64,000 bases of DNA. Origin: DATFTE01 sp963796205. GTDB lineage: Bacteria; Acidobacteriota; Terriglobia; Terriglobales; Acidobacteriaceae. The notes beneath the pieces are model-generated. The model was not told where the DNA came from and did no database searches. It saw only the letters and a list, made by a program, of their open reading frames with translations. The stretch spans positions 124,001-188,000 of the forward strand of contig CAWCKR010000003.1 of assembly GCA_963796205.1 (NCBI GenBank). Direction: 5' to 3'. The position numbers and the translations under genes are program-made. This document shows, one piece after another, positions 18,207-27,801 of the stretch (the first letter of the stretch is position 1; the number at the start of each line of letters is the position of its first letter).

Positions 18207-18581
18207 ATGAAACGAACGCTGCTGGCGATGTCTTTGCTGATCCTCGCGTTGTTTGCGGTTGTTCTTGGCATGATTCGTGTCAAAGCGGTCGAGGCGCAGA
18301 GTCCCGCTGACTGGCCGCAGTGGGGACGCACGGCGCAGCATAGCGGCTTCAGTCCGGCCGTGGGCCAGAGTCCAAATACGCAACTGGCCGATATCACGTT
18401 CGATCCGTTTGTGACACAGGAACAAGCCGAGTCCGGCGGAGATTTGCTGGCCTGCGGCTAGGCGTGCCTTTTGGTCAATGCGAGCAAGGCAATTGGCGCG
18501 GCTTACACTCCGGTGGCGCTGGGGCGGGATGGTAAGATCTACACCGAAAATGACGGCGACATGTTTGTGATCGGCCAGTAG
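18207..18581 (+). pseudogene. Remnant of a secreted PQQ-type beta-propeller protein
   Basis: The reading begins with a good ribosome-binding site (GAGGT at 18194-18198), a signal peptide and 'DWPQWGRTAQHSGFSP', a typical start of PQQ-like WD40 quinoproteins. A stop follows at 18459. In another frame the text continues as a typical end, 'PVALGRDGKIYTENDGDMFVIG', to the stop at 18579. Only the first and last parts of a protein normally several hundred residues long remain, so I read this as an internally deleted, frameshifted remnant. The next gene starts 40 bases later. Confidence 0.55.
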
Positions 18582-18621
18582 AGCCGGGCGGCCGTCATCA
18601 TCCCAGTGTGGAGTGGCGTCG

Positions 18622-19086
18622 ATGGCGACCGCGAGCATCATCATTTTAAGTAAGCAGGGATCTCTTCCTCCCGTTACCACCGTGAACGGGAGTGCCGTGA
18701 CTCTATTTTCCTACACCTTGCCCGGGGGCACGCTGGGAGCGAGTGACGAAATCTGGGTGCAGACCGCGTTCAAGCACACCACCGGAAGCACGAGCACAGC
18801 GTACAGCTTTGCGTTCGGGACCACGTCGGTGGTGGTGAACACATCTGCCGGGGCAGGGACCTCTGGATGGGACGTTCACGTCAGCAACAACGGGGCGACA
18901 AACTCGCAGATCTGGTACCAGCCTCCGGGAAGCAACGCCAACGTCTTCCTGGGACCGGGTGTAGGCGCGGCCAGTGCAATCGATACCACCAAGAATGTCA
19001 CAATTGCGATCACGGCCAAGGCCGCCAGCAATACCGACAAGATTACGCCGGAGTATTTTGCGGTGTATTTGATAAGACACGGGTGA
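18622..19086 (+). CDS. Beta-rich hypothetical protein
   Basis: 154 residues, very rich in Thr, Ser, Ala, Gly and Asn, with no cysteines in the visible pattern and no signal peptide. The composition and alternating pattern ('SFAFGTTSVVVNTSAGAG', 'NVTIAITAKAAS') suggest an all-beta fold such as those of structural or virion-like proteins, but no family was recognised. The start ATG at 18622 has GGAG 8 bases upstream. The next gene begins 7 bases after its stop, so the two are probably transcribed together. Confidence 0.55.
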   Translation: MATASIIILSKQGSLPPVTTVNGSAVTLFSYTLPGGTLGASDEIWVQTAFKHTTGSTSTAYSFAFGTTSVVVNTSAGAGTSGWDVHVSNNGATNSQIWYQPPGSNANVFLGPGVGAASAIDTTKNVTIAITAKAASNTDKITPEYFAVYLIRHG

Positions 19087-19093
19087 GGCTTTC

Positions 19094-20491
19094 GTGAACA
19101 GATTCTTCTTCGCTTTCGCGATCGGCTTGATCCTCCTGGTGCAGTGCGCTCTCGGTCAGGCTTCCCCGGCGCCCTCAGTCCTTTCGGATTCTGAGATCCG
19201 CGAAATCCTCATCGAACGCATCGACAACCGGAAGCAAAGCGTTGGGATTGTGGTTGGGGTTATCGAGCCAACCGGCCGCAGGATCGTTTCGTACGGCAGG
19301 CTAGCCAGGGAGAATAAGACTCAACCGGACGGGAATTCCGTATTCGAAATCGGTTCGGTAACCAAGGTGTTTACGTCGCTGCTTTTGGCGGATATGGTCC
19401 AGCGCGGAGAAGTTGCACTCACCGATCCGGCGGCGAAATACTTGCCTGCGGGCGTCAAATTGCCGGAGCGTGGTGGACGGCAAATTACATTGCAAGACCT
19501 AGCTACGCATACGTCTGGCTTGCCTCGCATTCCCTCGAATCTCGATCCCAAGAATCCGGCCAATCCTTATGCCGATTACTCGGTCGAGCAGCTTTACCAA
19601 TTTCTGTCGACCTACCAACTGACGCGCGATATCGGGTCGCAATACGAGTACTCAAATCTTGGCGGCGGCCTGCTTGGCCATATCCTGGCGCGGCGTGCGG
19701 GTACTGACTACGAGACGCTGGTGCGAACCCGAATTTGTGAGCCGTTACACATGAATGACACGCGCATCACGCTGTCTCCGGAAATGAAGGCTCGGCTGGC
19801 CGCGGGATACGATGCGGCCCTGGAACCCGCAGGGCTATGGGACCTGCCAACGCTTGCGGGAGCTGGCGCGTTGCGCTCTACCGCAAACGATTTGCTAACC
19901 TTCCTTGCCGCTAATCTTGGGTACACAAAGACTCCGCTTGCACCCGCCATGGCAGCGATGCTCGCGGGACGCCGCCCCACGGGCGTTCCTGGCCTCGAGA
20001 TCGGACTAGGCTGGCACATTCTGACGCGGGATGGTCGCGAGATGATCTGGCACAACGGGGGTACGGCTGGGTTCCGATCATTTATTGGTTACGATCCTAA
20101 GACGCGTGTCGGAGTGGTTGTGTTATCGAATGCGGGGATAGCCTCTGGAATGGATGATATCGGCCAGCACTTGCTGAACCCGAGTGCGCCACTCGCGCAG
20201 CCTCCGAAAGAGCACAAGGAAATTGCGGTCGATCCCAAGCTCTTCGACGGCTATGTGGGCCGGTATGAGCTGTCACCGAGTTTCATTCTCACAGTTACCC
20301 GAGAGGGTGCCCGACTTTTCGTGCAGGCCACGAATCAACCGAAATTCGAAGTGTTTCCTGAGGGACCACGAGACTTTTTTCTGAAGGCTGTGGAGGCACA
20401 AATAACTTTTGAGGTTGACAGCCAGGGTCGGGCGAATGCGCTGGTCCTACACCAGAGCGGCAAAGATCAGAAGGCAAAGCGCATCGAGTAG
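19094..20491 (+). CDS. Serine beta-lactamase-fold hydrolase (class C / DD-peptidase-like) with DUF3471-like tail
   Basis: Exported serine hydrolase of 465 residues with a signal peptide (about 1-22). The catalytic motifs of the AmpC/esterase superfamily are present: SxxK in 'GSVTKVF' (about residue 93), YxN in 'YEYSNLG' (about 188) and HxG in 'WHNGGTAG' (about 318). The last 110 residues ('FDGYVGRYELSPSF') look like the DUF3471 beta domain often appended to such enzymes. Substrates could be D-amino-acid peptides, esters or beta-lactams; the sequence does not decide. It starts with GTG; the GAGG ribosome-binding site overlaps the previous stop codon. Confidence 0.88.
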   Translation: MNRFFFAFAIGLILLVQCALGQASPAPSVLSDSEIREILIERIDNRKQSVGIVVGVIEPTGRRIVSYGRLARENKTQPDGNSVFEIGSVTKVFTSLLLADMVQRGEVALTDPAAKYLPAGVKLPERGGRQITLQDLATHTSGLPRIPSNLDPKNPANPYADYSVEQLYQFLSTYQLTRDIGSQYEYSNLGGGLLGHILARRAGTDYETLVRTRICEPLHMNDTRITLSPEMKARLAAGYDAALEPAGLWDLPTLAGAGALRSTANDLLTFLAANLGYTKTPLAPAMAAMLAGRRPTGVPGLEIGLGWHILTRDGREMIWHNGGTAGFRSFIGYDPKTRVGVVVLSNAGIASGMDDIGQHLLNPSAPLAQPPKEHKEIAVDPKLFDGYVGRYELSPSFILTVTREGARLFVQATNQPKFEVFPEGPRDFFLKAVEAQITFEVDSQGRANALVLHQSGKDQKAKRIE

Positions 20492-20499
20492 GATCGCGA

Positions 20500-20529
20500 G
20501 TGTCGCCGAAATACCTTATCCGGCGACAC
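20500..20529. terminator. Hairpin between convergent genes
   Basis: Nine-base perfect stem GTGTCGCCG / CGGCGACAC (20500-20508 and 20521-20529) with a 12-base loop. It sits between two genes that end toward each other and could serve both strands. Confidence 0.6.
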
Positions 20530-20551
20530 CTTTGCTCGCTTAAGCCTTCTT

Positions 20552-22246
20552 TTAGTTCTCTCCTCCTGACGCGCTCGATCCCCACATGGCTGACGATCCC
20601 CACATGGCGCTTGATCCCCACATGGCGCTTCCGGCCCAGACGGTGCTGAATCCATCGGAGGTGCTGGATCCCCACATGGCGGACGATCCCCACATGGCGC
20701 TGCTGCCCCACATCGCCGAGTTCGACGTGACGAACTGAGAGTTGCCCCAGACCGCCGAACTCCCCCACATGGCCGAAGTTCCCCAGACTGCGGACGGGTC
20801 GTTCGACATGTAGACGTTGCCGGTCGAGGGATCATAGTTCGCCGTGGGCGACATCGCGCTACCCTTCGCCACGTCGGTGCTGGCCATCGCCGTCTCAAGA
20901 TCAACATATCCGGCGCCGGTGGTGAAGACGTCATACTGATCGGTGTAGGTGATTCCGGTAGTCGGATCGATGGTGCTGCTGGTTGCGGGGAATGATTTCC
21001 AGGCGGTCTTCATCAGGCGAGCTTTGACCTGATCAGGCGTAAGGCTCGGACTTTTCTGAAGCAGATCGGCGACCGCGCCGCTCAGGACGCCTGCGGCCAT
21101 GCTGGTGCCGCTCAGGGTGAAGTAGGAAGTCGAGGAGGCATTGCTGCCTCCGTTCATGTAGAAGCTGTAGGGGACGCGGTTGCCGGGATATTGGTTGTAG
21201 AGCGTGCCAGCTTCTTCGGTCGAAACCAGAAGATTGCCGGGGGCGACGACATCGGGCTTCACGATGTGGTCGATCGCGGTCGGGCCTTTGGAGCTGTAGC
21301 TGGCGATGAGATCGTCCACGCGAGTCGGAGTGCCCATCGTTTTCATCGCACCGACCGTGATCACATAAGGATCATTACCCGGCGAAGTGACGGTGGCATA
21401 GCCATTCGTGGGCTGGTAACGCCCATTGTTTCCGGCGGCGACTACCACGACGATGCCCGCTCTCCACGCGGCTTCCACGGCCTGGCAAACCGGGTCGAGC
21501 TTATAGCTCTCATAGACCGGACGTCCTAGCGAGAAATTCATGACACGAATATTGAAGAGTGGCTTCAACAGGATCGCCGTATTGATGGCGGCGATCACTT
21601 CGCTGTCGGTGCCGGCGCCGTTCTGGTCGAGCACGCGCAGGTTAACCAAGTTCGCATTCGGAGCGATGCCTTTGAAGGTTTTCGAATATTTCGATCCCGT
21701 GGAACTGGCGCCGTCTCCGGCAATCAGTCCTGCGATGTGCGTGCCGTGACCATACTGGTCGGTCGCACTCAGGGTCCCGGGAACGAAGCTTTGATTCCAA
21801 ACCACGCGCGATAGTCCCAGAAAGCCGCCATTCAAGTCGGGATGGCTGGCGACGCCGCTATCGATGAGGGCGATGCCGATGCCCGCGCCGGTATAGCCGG
21901 ACTGCCAGGCGGTTTCGGCATTGATAGCAGGCGCGGCATTGCTGAGCGTTGGCCTCTGGGCCCGATCAAGACTGATGTAGCGGACATTGCTCTGGTTCGA
22001 TAGCAGCAGAGCATTGGTCAGCGGGATGTCCGCCACCACCGCGTTGACCACAGGCAGCTGGCTGACAATTGAGCCTAGCAAGCCGAGCAGGTTCTTGAGG
22101 TCGAGCAGGCTGGGCGCCTGGTTGTACTGCACGACGACCCGGACCGTCCCCGAGGTCTTGCTCAACAAATCGGGAGACAGCTTGGTGTTGTCAGCGCTGG
22201 CCAGCGTCACGGCCGCCATCACGAAAACTACGAGCCACTTTCTCAT
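20552..22246 (-). CDS. Secreted subtilisin-like (S8) serine protease with AMWGSS repeats
   Basis: 564 residues from the ATG at 22246, which begins a signal peptide ('MRKWLVVFVMAAVTLASA'). A prodomain spans about 30-95. The S8 catalytic triad is intact: Asp in 'ALIDSGV' (about 129), His in 'GHGTHIAG' (about 167) and Ser in 'LSGTSMAAG' (about 390). The last 80 residues hold about ten WG-centred units, mostly the hexapeptide AMWGSS. Alternative starts at 22255 (GGAG close by) and 22270 would lengthen the N-terminus slightly. The gene stands alone, ending toward the beta-lactamase-fold gene. Confidence 0.9.
   Translation of the reverse strand: MRKWLVVFVMAAVTLASADNTKLSPDLLSKTSGTVRVVVQYNQAPSLLDLKNLLGLLGSIVSQLPVVNAVVADIPLTNALLLSNQSNVRYISLDRAQRPTLSNAAPAINAETAWQSGYTGAGIGIALIDSGVASHPDLNGGFLGLSRVVWNQSFVPGTLSATDQYGHGTHIAGLIAGDGASSTGSKYSKTFKGIAPNANLVNLRVLDQNGAGTDSEVIAAINTAILLKPLFNIRVMNFSLGRPVYESYKLDPVCQAVEAAWRAGIVVVVAAGNNGRYQPTNGYATVTSPGNDPYVITVGAMKTMGTPTRVDDLIASYSSKGPTAIDHIVKPDVVAPGNLLVSTEEAGTLYNQYPGNRVPYSFYMNGGSNASSTSYFTLSGTSMAAGVLSGAVADLLQKSPSLTPDQVKARLMKTAWKSFPATSSTIDPTTGITYTDQYDVFTTGAGYVDLETAMASTDVAKGSAMSPTANYDPSTGNVYMSNDPSAVWGTSAMWGSSAVWGNSQFVTSNSAMWGSSAMWGSSAMWGSSTSDGFSTVWAGSAMWGSSAMWGSSAMWGSSASGGEN
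20573..20791 (-). repeat. Intragenic 18-bp tandem repeats encoding AMWGSS
   Basis: Units close to GATCCCCACATGGCGCTT on the plus strand repeat with an 18-base period, in two blocks of three near-identical copies plus diverged units. They encode the hexapeptide repeat at the C-terminus of the S8 protease. Confidence 0.85.
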
Positions 22247-22270
22247 CGCGGACATTCTCCGATAGGCCAC

Positions 22271-22576
22271 AAATGGCCTTCTGTGGTGCTCGTTAAGGGG
22301 AGGAACACAGGTACCAAGGCAAGTCGTGGGCCGAAAGTAAGTTGTTGTATATCAATTACATACGATTCATGTTCCCAAAATGGGAAGGACAGGATGTCCG
22401 GGCAGGCCGACTTTTCCGCGGACAAAGTGGCCGCCTGGGCGGGGACCGAGACGAGCAATCGTTTGACGACCATGGGAGAGCACGTAGGTGGCTGTAAGAA
22501 AAGGCTAAACGAACGTAACCCGCGGTTCCCGTTTTGAACGGACAAAGACCGAGGGCGTCGGGGAAAATCTAGGGGG
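22271..22576. other. Divergent intergenic region with small hairpins
   Basis: No gene seen. The region separates the protease (minus) from the c-di-GMP protein (plus). It holds short inverted repeats: GGCCA/TGGCC at its edge (22265-22278), TTCCC/GGGAA near 22372 and GGACA/TGTCC near 22388. Promoters for both genes must lie here, but no convincing -35/-10 pair was found. Confidence 0.4.
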
Positions 22577-25015
22577 ATGTCACGTGCGATGACACGGCAA
22601 GTGGGCGCCAACCTGTTTATTGCTGCCATGGCGTTGGCGGCAGCAGGCTGTTTCGTGCTGGCCTTCATAAACTGGCAGACGACCGATCCTCTTAAGTTTG
22701 TCTGCTACCTGCTGGTGGCGCTGCTCGCTTCTTCCCTCAAAATCAAACTGCCCGGCATCAACGGGACAATGTCGGTGAACTTCCTGTTCATCCTGCTGGG
22801 CGTTCTGGAATTGAGTTTCGCCGAGACTCTGGTGATCGGCTTCGCCGCAGTGCTGGTGCAGTGTTACTGGAAATCTTCGCGGCGCATGCAGCCGGTGCAC
22901 GTAATCTTCAATCTTTCGCAGTTGCCGGTGGGAACGGCGGTCTCATACGGTATCTACAAATTTGCAACTACACGTTTGCTACCCGGTCCGGGGCCTCTGG
23001 TGCTCCTGATCGTTGCGATCACTTACTTCCTGTTCAATACGCTGGCGATGGCTGTAATCATCCGGCTGACCGAGGACAAGCCGATCATGAAAGTCTGGTC
23101 CGAGTGCTACTTCTGGTCGTTCCCGTACTACCTGGTGGGGGCGGCGATCGTGGGCGTGGTGCACTTCTTGAACCAGGAGATCGGGTGGCAAGCGTCGTTG
23201 CTGGTGTTGCCACCGGTGTATTTGATGTACCGGTCCTATCGCCTCTACTTGGAGAAGCTTGAAGACGAGAAGCGGCATGCGGAGCAAGTCTCGAGCCTGC
23301 ATTTGCAGACTATTGAAGCGCTGGCGCTGGCGATCGAAGCGAAGGACCATACGACCCACGAGCACCTCCAGAGAGTTCGCGTGTACGCCATCGAAGTCGC
23401 CAAGGAACTGGGATTGAACGAGGGCGAGATTGAGGCGCTGCAGGCGGCTTCCGTGTTGCATGACATTGGCAAGCTGGCGGTGCCGGAGCACATTATCTCG
23501 AAGCCGGGAAAACTGACGCCGGAAGAGTTCGAGAAGATGAAAATTCATCCCATCATTGGGGCCGAGATCCTGGAGCAGGTCGACTTTCCGTATCCCGTGG
23601 TGCCGATCGTGCGGGCGCACCATGAGAAATGGGATGGCAGCGGTTATCCCAATGGACTGAAGGGCGACGAGATTCCGATTGGGGCGCGCATTCTAGCGGC
23701 GGTGGATTGCCTGGACGCGCTGGCTTCCGATCGCCAGTACCGGCGCGCTTTGCCGCTGAACGAAGCCATGGATCGGGTAGCGCAGGAAGCAGGCACCAGC
23801 TTTGATCCGAGAGTGGTGGCGATCTTGCGAGAGCGGTACGTCGAATTGGAGAAGTTGGCGACTTCGCAGCCTGCGAAGGCTCCCGCCAAGTTATCAACCG
23901 ACGTGAAGGTGGAGCGGGGACTGGCTCCCGCTGCGGGCTTCGCCGAATCAGAAGCGCCGGTTCACGCCACCGAACCGCGCGGAGACTTTCTGTCGAGCAT
24001 TGCCGCGGCGCGCCAGGAAGCGCAATTGCTGTTTGAACTCAGCCATGAAATGGGAACGTCGCTGAGTCTCGACGATACGCTGTCGATGCTGTCGGTGAGA
24101 TTGAAGCGTTTGGTGCCACACGACTCGATGGCAGTGTATGTCCAGAAGGGCGATACGTTGACACCAGAGTATGTGAGCGGCGATAACTTCCGCTTATTTT
24201 CGTCGCTAAGAATTCCCATCGGCCAAGGGTTGTCGGGATGGGTGGCGCAGAACAAGAAGCCGATCTTGAATGGCAATCCTTCGGTCGAGCCGGGATATTT
24301 GAATGATCCCACCAAATACAGCACGCTGCGCTCGGCGCTGGCCGTGCCGCTCGAAGGAGTGGCGGGCGTAGTGGCCGTGCTCGCCCTTTACCGCGCTCCG
24401 GCAGATGCCTTTACCCGCGACCATTTGCGGGTGTTGCAGGTGATCGCATCGAAGCTGGGCTTTGCAGTTGAAAACGCCTTGAAATATCGCGTCGCGGAAG
24501 ACTCGGCGACTACTGACTTCTTGACGGGACTTCCCAACGCGCGGTCATTGTTCATGCATCTGGATGGGGAGATCGCGCGTTGCCAGAGGGCCAGCGAAAC
24601 GCTAGCGGTCTTTGTTTCCGATCTGAATGGATTCAAGCAAGTAAACGATCAGTTCGGACACCTGCAGGGAAATAAGCTCTTGCAGATGTTTGCCGCGGCT
24701 CTGAAGACCTTTTGCCGCGAATACGATTACTCGGCGCGCATGGGCGGGGATGAGTTCGTGATCGTCGCGCCTGGCCTTGGGAACGAGGCTACTGCCGAGA
24801 TGGTGCAGAGGCTGCAGTCGATGGTGGCGCAGGTGGGCCGGGAGATCTGCGGCGAAGACCTGGTTTCGATCAGCATCGGACAGGCGTTTTATCCGAAGGA
24901 CGGCGACGGTGCAGAAGAGTTGCTGGCGGAAGCGGATCGCAGGATGTACGCGATGAAGAGCGAGCACTACGCATCAGAGCGCGCCACGGCCTCATCGACG
25001 GTGACAAAAGCCTAA
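22577..25015 (+). CDS. Membrane HD-GYP / GAF / GGDEF protein (c-di-GMP turnover)
   Basis: 812 residues. Six to seven membrane helices (about 8-215) form an N-terminal sensor. An HD-GYP phosphodiesterase-like domain follows (about 230-400, 'HDIGK' and 'HHEKWDGSGYPNGL'), then a GAF domain (about 480-625) and a GGDEF domain (about 640-800, intact 'MGGDEF'). The protein could therefore both make and break c-di-GMP. This pairs functionally with the PilZ proteins at 3.7 and 9.7 kb and the second HD-GYP gene at 51.2 kb. The start ATG at 22577 directly follows GGGGG; the ATG at 22589 is an alternative. Confidence 0.9.
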   Translation: MSRAMTRQVGANLFIAAMALAAAGCFVLAFINWQTTDPLKFVCYLLVALLASSLKIKLPGINGTMSVNFLFILLGVLELSFAETLVIGFAAVLVQCYWKSSRRMQPVHVIFNLSQLPVGTAVSYGIYKFATTRLLPGPGPLVLLIVAITYFLFNTLAMAVIIRLTEDKPIMKVWSECYFWSFPYYLVGAAIVGVVHFLNQEIGWQASLLVLPPVYLMYRSYRLYLEKLEDEKRHAEQVSSLHLQTIEALALAIEAKDHTTHEHLQRVRVYAIEVAKELGLNEGEIEALQAASVLHDIGKLAVPEHIISKPGKLTPEEFEKMKIHPIIGAEILEQVDFPYPVVPIVRAHHEKWDGSGYPNGLKGDEIPIGARILAAVDCLDALASDRQYRRALPLNEAMDRVAQEAGTSFDPRVVAILRERYVELEKLATSQPAKAPAKLSTDVKVERGLAPAAGFAESEAPVHATEPRGDFLSSIAAARQEAQLLFELSHEMGTSLSLDDTLSMLSVRLKRLVPHDSMAVYVQKGDTLTPEYVSGDNFRLFSSLRIPIGQGLSGWVAQNKKPILNGNPSVEPGYLNDPTKYSTLRSALAVPLEGVAGVVAVLALYRAPADAFTRDHLRVLQVIASKLGFAVENALKYRVAEDSATTDFLTGLPNARSLFMHLDGEIARCQRASETLAVFVSDLNGFKQVNDQFGHLQGNKLLQMFAAALKTFCREYDYSARMGGDEFVIVAPGLGNEATAEMVQRLQSMVAQVGREICGEDLVSISIGQAFYPKDGDGAEELLAEADRRMYAMKSEHYASERATASSTVTKA

Positions 25016-25027
25016 TTAGAGGGGGTT

Positions 25028-26507
25028 TTAAGCTCCAAGGGTCCGCACGGCCTGCTCGGAGCGCTCGCGAAGCTTGCCGAGGGAAGTCTCGACGGCCTCC
25101 GCAAATTCCATCCCATTGTGCTGGTGGGCGAGTGCAATCAGGCGTTCGGCTTGCTCCGCCAGCGTTCGAGCTACTTCCAGCAAGACGATCAGCGAATCGG
25201 CGTGAAGCTTCCAGAGAGAAGTGGAGTTTTCGTTCCGCCTGAGTTCTTCGAGTTCAGTAGTGACGCGGCCAAACACCGCGACCAGCCGCAGCAGAGCGCG
25301 AGCCGTTCCGGCGCGCAGGCTCTTTTCCTCGAGATAGTCCGCGCAATACGCCTCAACCTCGGCAGGCGTGAGGGTGAGGTTAAAAAAGCGCATGGGGACG
25401 ATCTGGCGGAACTTGGGATCGGCCACGCGGACAAACACGCGAATCGACTCCTCCACCTTGCGCACCTTGGTCTCTTCAATCGAAATCTGAGCCGGTGTTA
25501 CTGCGGCGCGCAGCGCTTCCACATCGATTTCAGGACGCCGGGCGAGCGCAGGCGCTGCCGCCGCTGCCGCTGCGTCCGGTCCTGACGGGCGGAAGCAGCG
25601 TGGGTCGGGTCCGGCGGATGGGGGGACGCCGCTCCAGCGCTTTCTTCAGCTTCGAAACGCGATGGAATTTATCGAGAGCGGTGCCGTAGTCCGACTTGAG
25701 CAGTTCGCTCTCCCTAAGCGAGGCTACATGCTCGACGGTAACGTCCACGCCATCCACATTGCCCAGGATGCTGCCGCCTTGTTCCTCCAGGGCTTGCGCG
25801 AAGTTTTTGATCTCGGAGGCGGCACCGTGAAACAGCTCATCGAACTTTCTTCCAAAGGCCGCGTTGTAAGGGGAGATGGTTGCGAGCACGCTGGGGTGGT
25901 AGAACGACATGTCGAGCGAATGCTTCAGTTCGCGCACCCGGCCGATGATGCCGGAATCCAGCAGAGCGTTGAGGTCCGTAAACGCCTCGGCCTCTTCCTG
26001 CAAGGGGTCAAAGCGGCGAAGAATCTGCACATGCTCGTCGGGAAGGGAAGGCACGTCGCTGTCAGCGAGAATCTCGATGAGCGCGATTTCGAATGGCGAT
26101 AGGGGCAACGAACCGTCGAGGCCATAGCCACGGCGCTCCCATTGTCCGGGCACTCGGGGATGGCGGTACAGGAACGTGGCCACCAGATCGGTCTTGTCAC
26201 GATTGGTGTCGCTGGACTCCTTGCGCCGTACCAGGTAACGCAGCATGGCTTCGGCGATTTCGGGGTCGGTTTCGGTGGTCAGAGCGCACCGCAGCATGGC
26301 GGGCGTAATGGCCATGTCGAGCAGCGTGAGCCAGCGCCGCATGCGGGTCAGGGTGATGTGGACGTCGCCATCGCTTTCCTGCAGAGAGATCGCTTCAAGT
26401 CCTTGAGGCACAGGGACTTCCCCTTCAAGAGGGGTCTGCAGGAGCTTCTCATAGAAGCCCTGGACAGTGGCCAGAATGGCAAGCTCCCACTTCGGATCTT
26501 CGACCAA
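25028..26507 (-). CDS. Hypothetical cytoplasmic protein (one frameshift)
   Basis: Two reading frames join near 25575-25600, where the first frame runs into nonsense while the other continues as 'PDAAAAAAAPALARRPEID'. This gives one protein of about 490 residues. It is mainly helical and charged, without membrane segments, cysteine motifs or a recognised domain. Stretches such as 'LLDMAITPAMLRCALTT' and 'ERLIALAHQHNG' suggest helical-repeat packing. The TTG start at 26507 is supported by AGGAG about 7 bases upstream. The neighbours are a c-di-GMP protein (convergent) and purU (same strand, 136 bases upstream). Confidence 0.6.
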
Positions 26508-26643
26508 TCGCTGCTCCTGCGAACCATCCCCGGCAACGCGCAGAAAAGGGTGTATGCATAAGTAAAGACGAACATTCGCAGTTGCACAAGACTCTCCGAA
26601 GACAGGACACCAAAGTCACCAACAGGGTCGTACCCGGTCGGCT

Positions 26644-27498
26644 CTAGTCGAATACCACGGTCTTGTTTCCGTACAACAGCACCCGGTTCTCGATGTGCCA
26701 GCGAACGCCCCGGGAGAGCACGACTTTTTCCAGGTCGCGGCCTTTCTGCAGAAGATCGTCGAGCGAGTCGCGGTGGGAGATGCGGATCACATCCTGCTCA
26801 ATGATGGGACCGTCATCGAGGACCTCAGTGACGTAGTGGCTGGTGGCGCCGATGAGCTTGACGCCGCGGGCGAAAGCCTGGTGATAGGGTTTGGCTCCGA
26901 TGAAGGCAGGCAGGAACGAGTGGTGAATATTGATGATGCGGTGCGGGTAGGCGGCGACAAACTCACTCGACAAGATCTGCATGTATCGGGCGAGAACAAT
27001 GAAATCCGGCGCATTTTGCCGGAGCAGGTCGAGAATCTTCTGCTCCGCTTCGCGCTTGTTGTCTTTCGGCACGGTTACGGTGAAGTAGGGAATGCGATAG
27101 AAGTCGGCAATGGGCTGGTTATCGGGATGATTCGAGATGATGACTGGAATCTCGCAGGCGAGCTCTCCGCTCTTGTGCCGATAGAGCAAATCGACCAGGC
27201 AGTGATCGTACTTTGAAACCAGGATCGCCATCTTGGGACGATGGCTCGATTGGGCCAGCCGCCACGTCATCTCGAACTTCTCGGCGATCGGGAGGAAGTG
27301 CTGGCTGAAGTCGGCGAGAGGGATGTCGAAATCGGCGGGATCGAACTCCACGCGCATCAGGAAGAGATTGGAGTCTTCGTCGGCGTGCTCGTCGGCGTGC
27401 AGGATGTTGCCGTTGTGGCGAAAGATGAAGTCGGAGATGGTGGCGACGACGCCTTTGCGGTCAGGGCAGGCGATGAGCAGGATGGCGGAATTCTTCAT
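26644..27498 (-). CDS. purU: Formyltetrahydrofolate deformylase PurU
   Basis: Hydrolyses 10-formyl-THF to formate and THF, balancing one-carbon pools. The 284 residues contain an N-terminal ACT domain (about 1-80, 'ILLIACPDRKGVVATISDFI') and a C-terminal formyltransferase-fold domain. The latter has 'MAILVSKYDHCLVDLLYR', 'IINIHHSFLPAFIGAKPYHQA' (the His-containing catalytic loop) and 'GATSHYVTEVLDDGPII' with the catalytic Asp. I chose the ATG at 27498; an upstream GTG at 27510 is possible. It lies downstream of the two flavoprotein genes on the same strand, separated by about 300 bases. PurU often accompanies sarcosine and methylamine oxidation genes in other bacteria. Confidence 0.95.
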   Translation of the reverse strand: MKNSAILLIACPDRKGVVATISDFIFRHNGNILHADEHADEDSNLFLMRVEFDPADFDIPLADFSQHFLPIAEKFEMTWRLAQSSHRPKMAILVSKYDHCLVDLLYRHKSGELACEIPVIISNHPDNQPIADFYRIPYFTVTVPKDNKREAEQKILDLLRQNAPDFIVLARYMQILSSEFVAAYPHRIINIHHSFLPAFIGAKPYHQAFARGVKLIGATSHYVTEVLDDGPIIEQDVIRISHRDSLDDLLQKGRDLEKVVLSRGVRWHIENRVLLYGNKTVVFD

Positions 27499-27597
27499 GG
27501 TCAATGCCACGGACTCGGTTTTCTCGATTGCGGAAAACTCTAGTTCGATGCGTGAACGCCTGGAACTGAAGGGCTGAAGCGATCATCCTAGAGCCCG

Positions 27598-27720
27598 GCA
27601 GGGCCGCATAGGATCTGGCGCGTGGCTTTGGCCGAAGTTAGTGACTCTGGCATTGTCCGCGCTCGATGAGCGATGCCTCACCTTCGCATTCGCTCAGGTT
27701 CGGGATGACGTCTTTAGAAT
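27598..27720. repeat. Degenerate GTCATCC palindromic element
   Basis: Contains AGGATCTGGCGCG near the left end and a right end GCTCAGGTTCGGGATGACGTC, matching the ends of the better copies at 16674 and 40917, but the middle is diverged. It fills most of the purU-flavoprotein spacer. Confidence 0.45.
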
Positions 27721-27801
27721 GAGTGGCGACTGTTCCTAGCTGTCTAGCCCAGCAACTTGACTCGCCGGAATATGGCCTACATCGTTATACGCCGGCATTA
27801 C

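Noticed and set aside
18622..19086. Prophage region
   Set aside because: One virion-like protein alone; no integrase, capsid, terminase or attachment sites.
20573..20791. Regular 18-bp repeats as a CRISPR array
   Set aside because: The repeats are contiguous, without spacers, and encode AMWGSS inside an intact protease gene.
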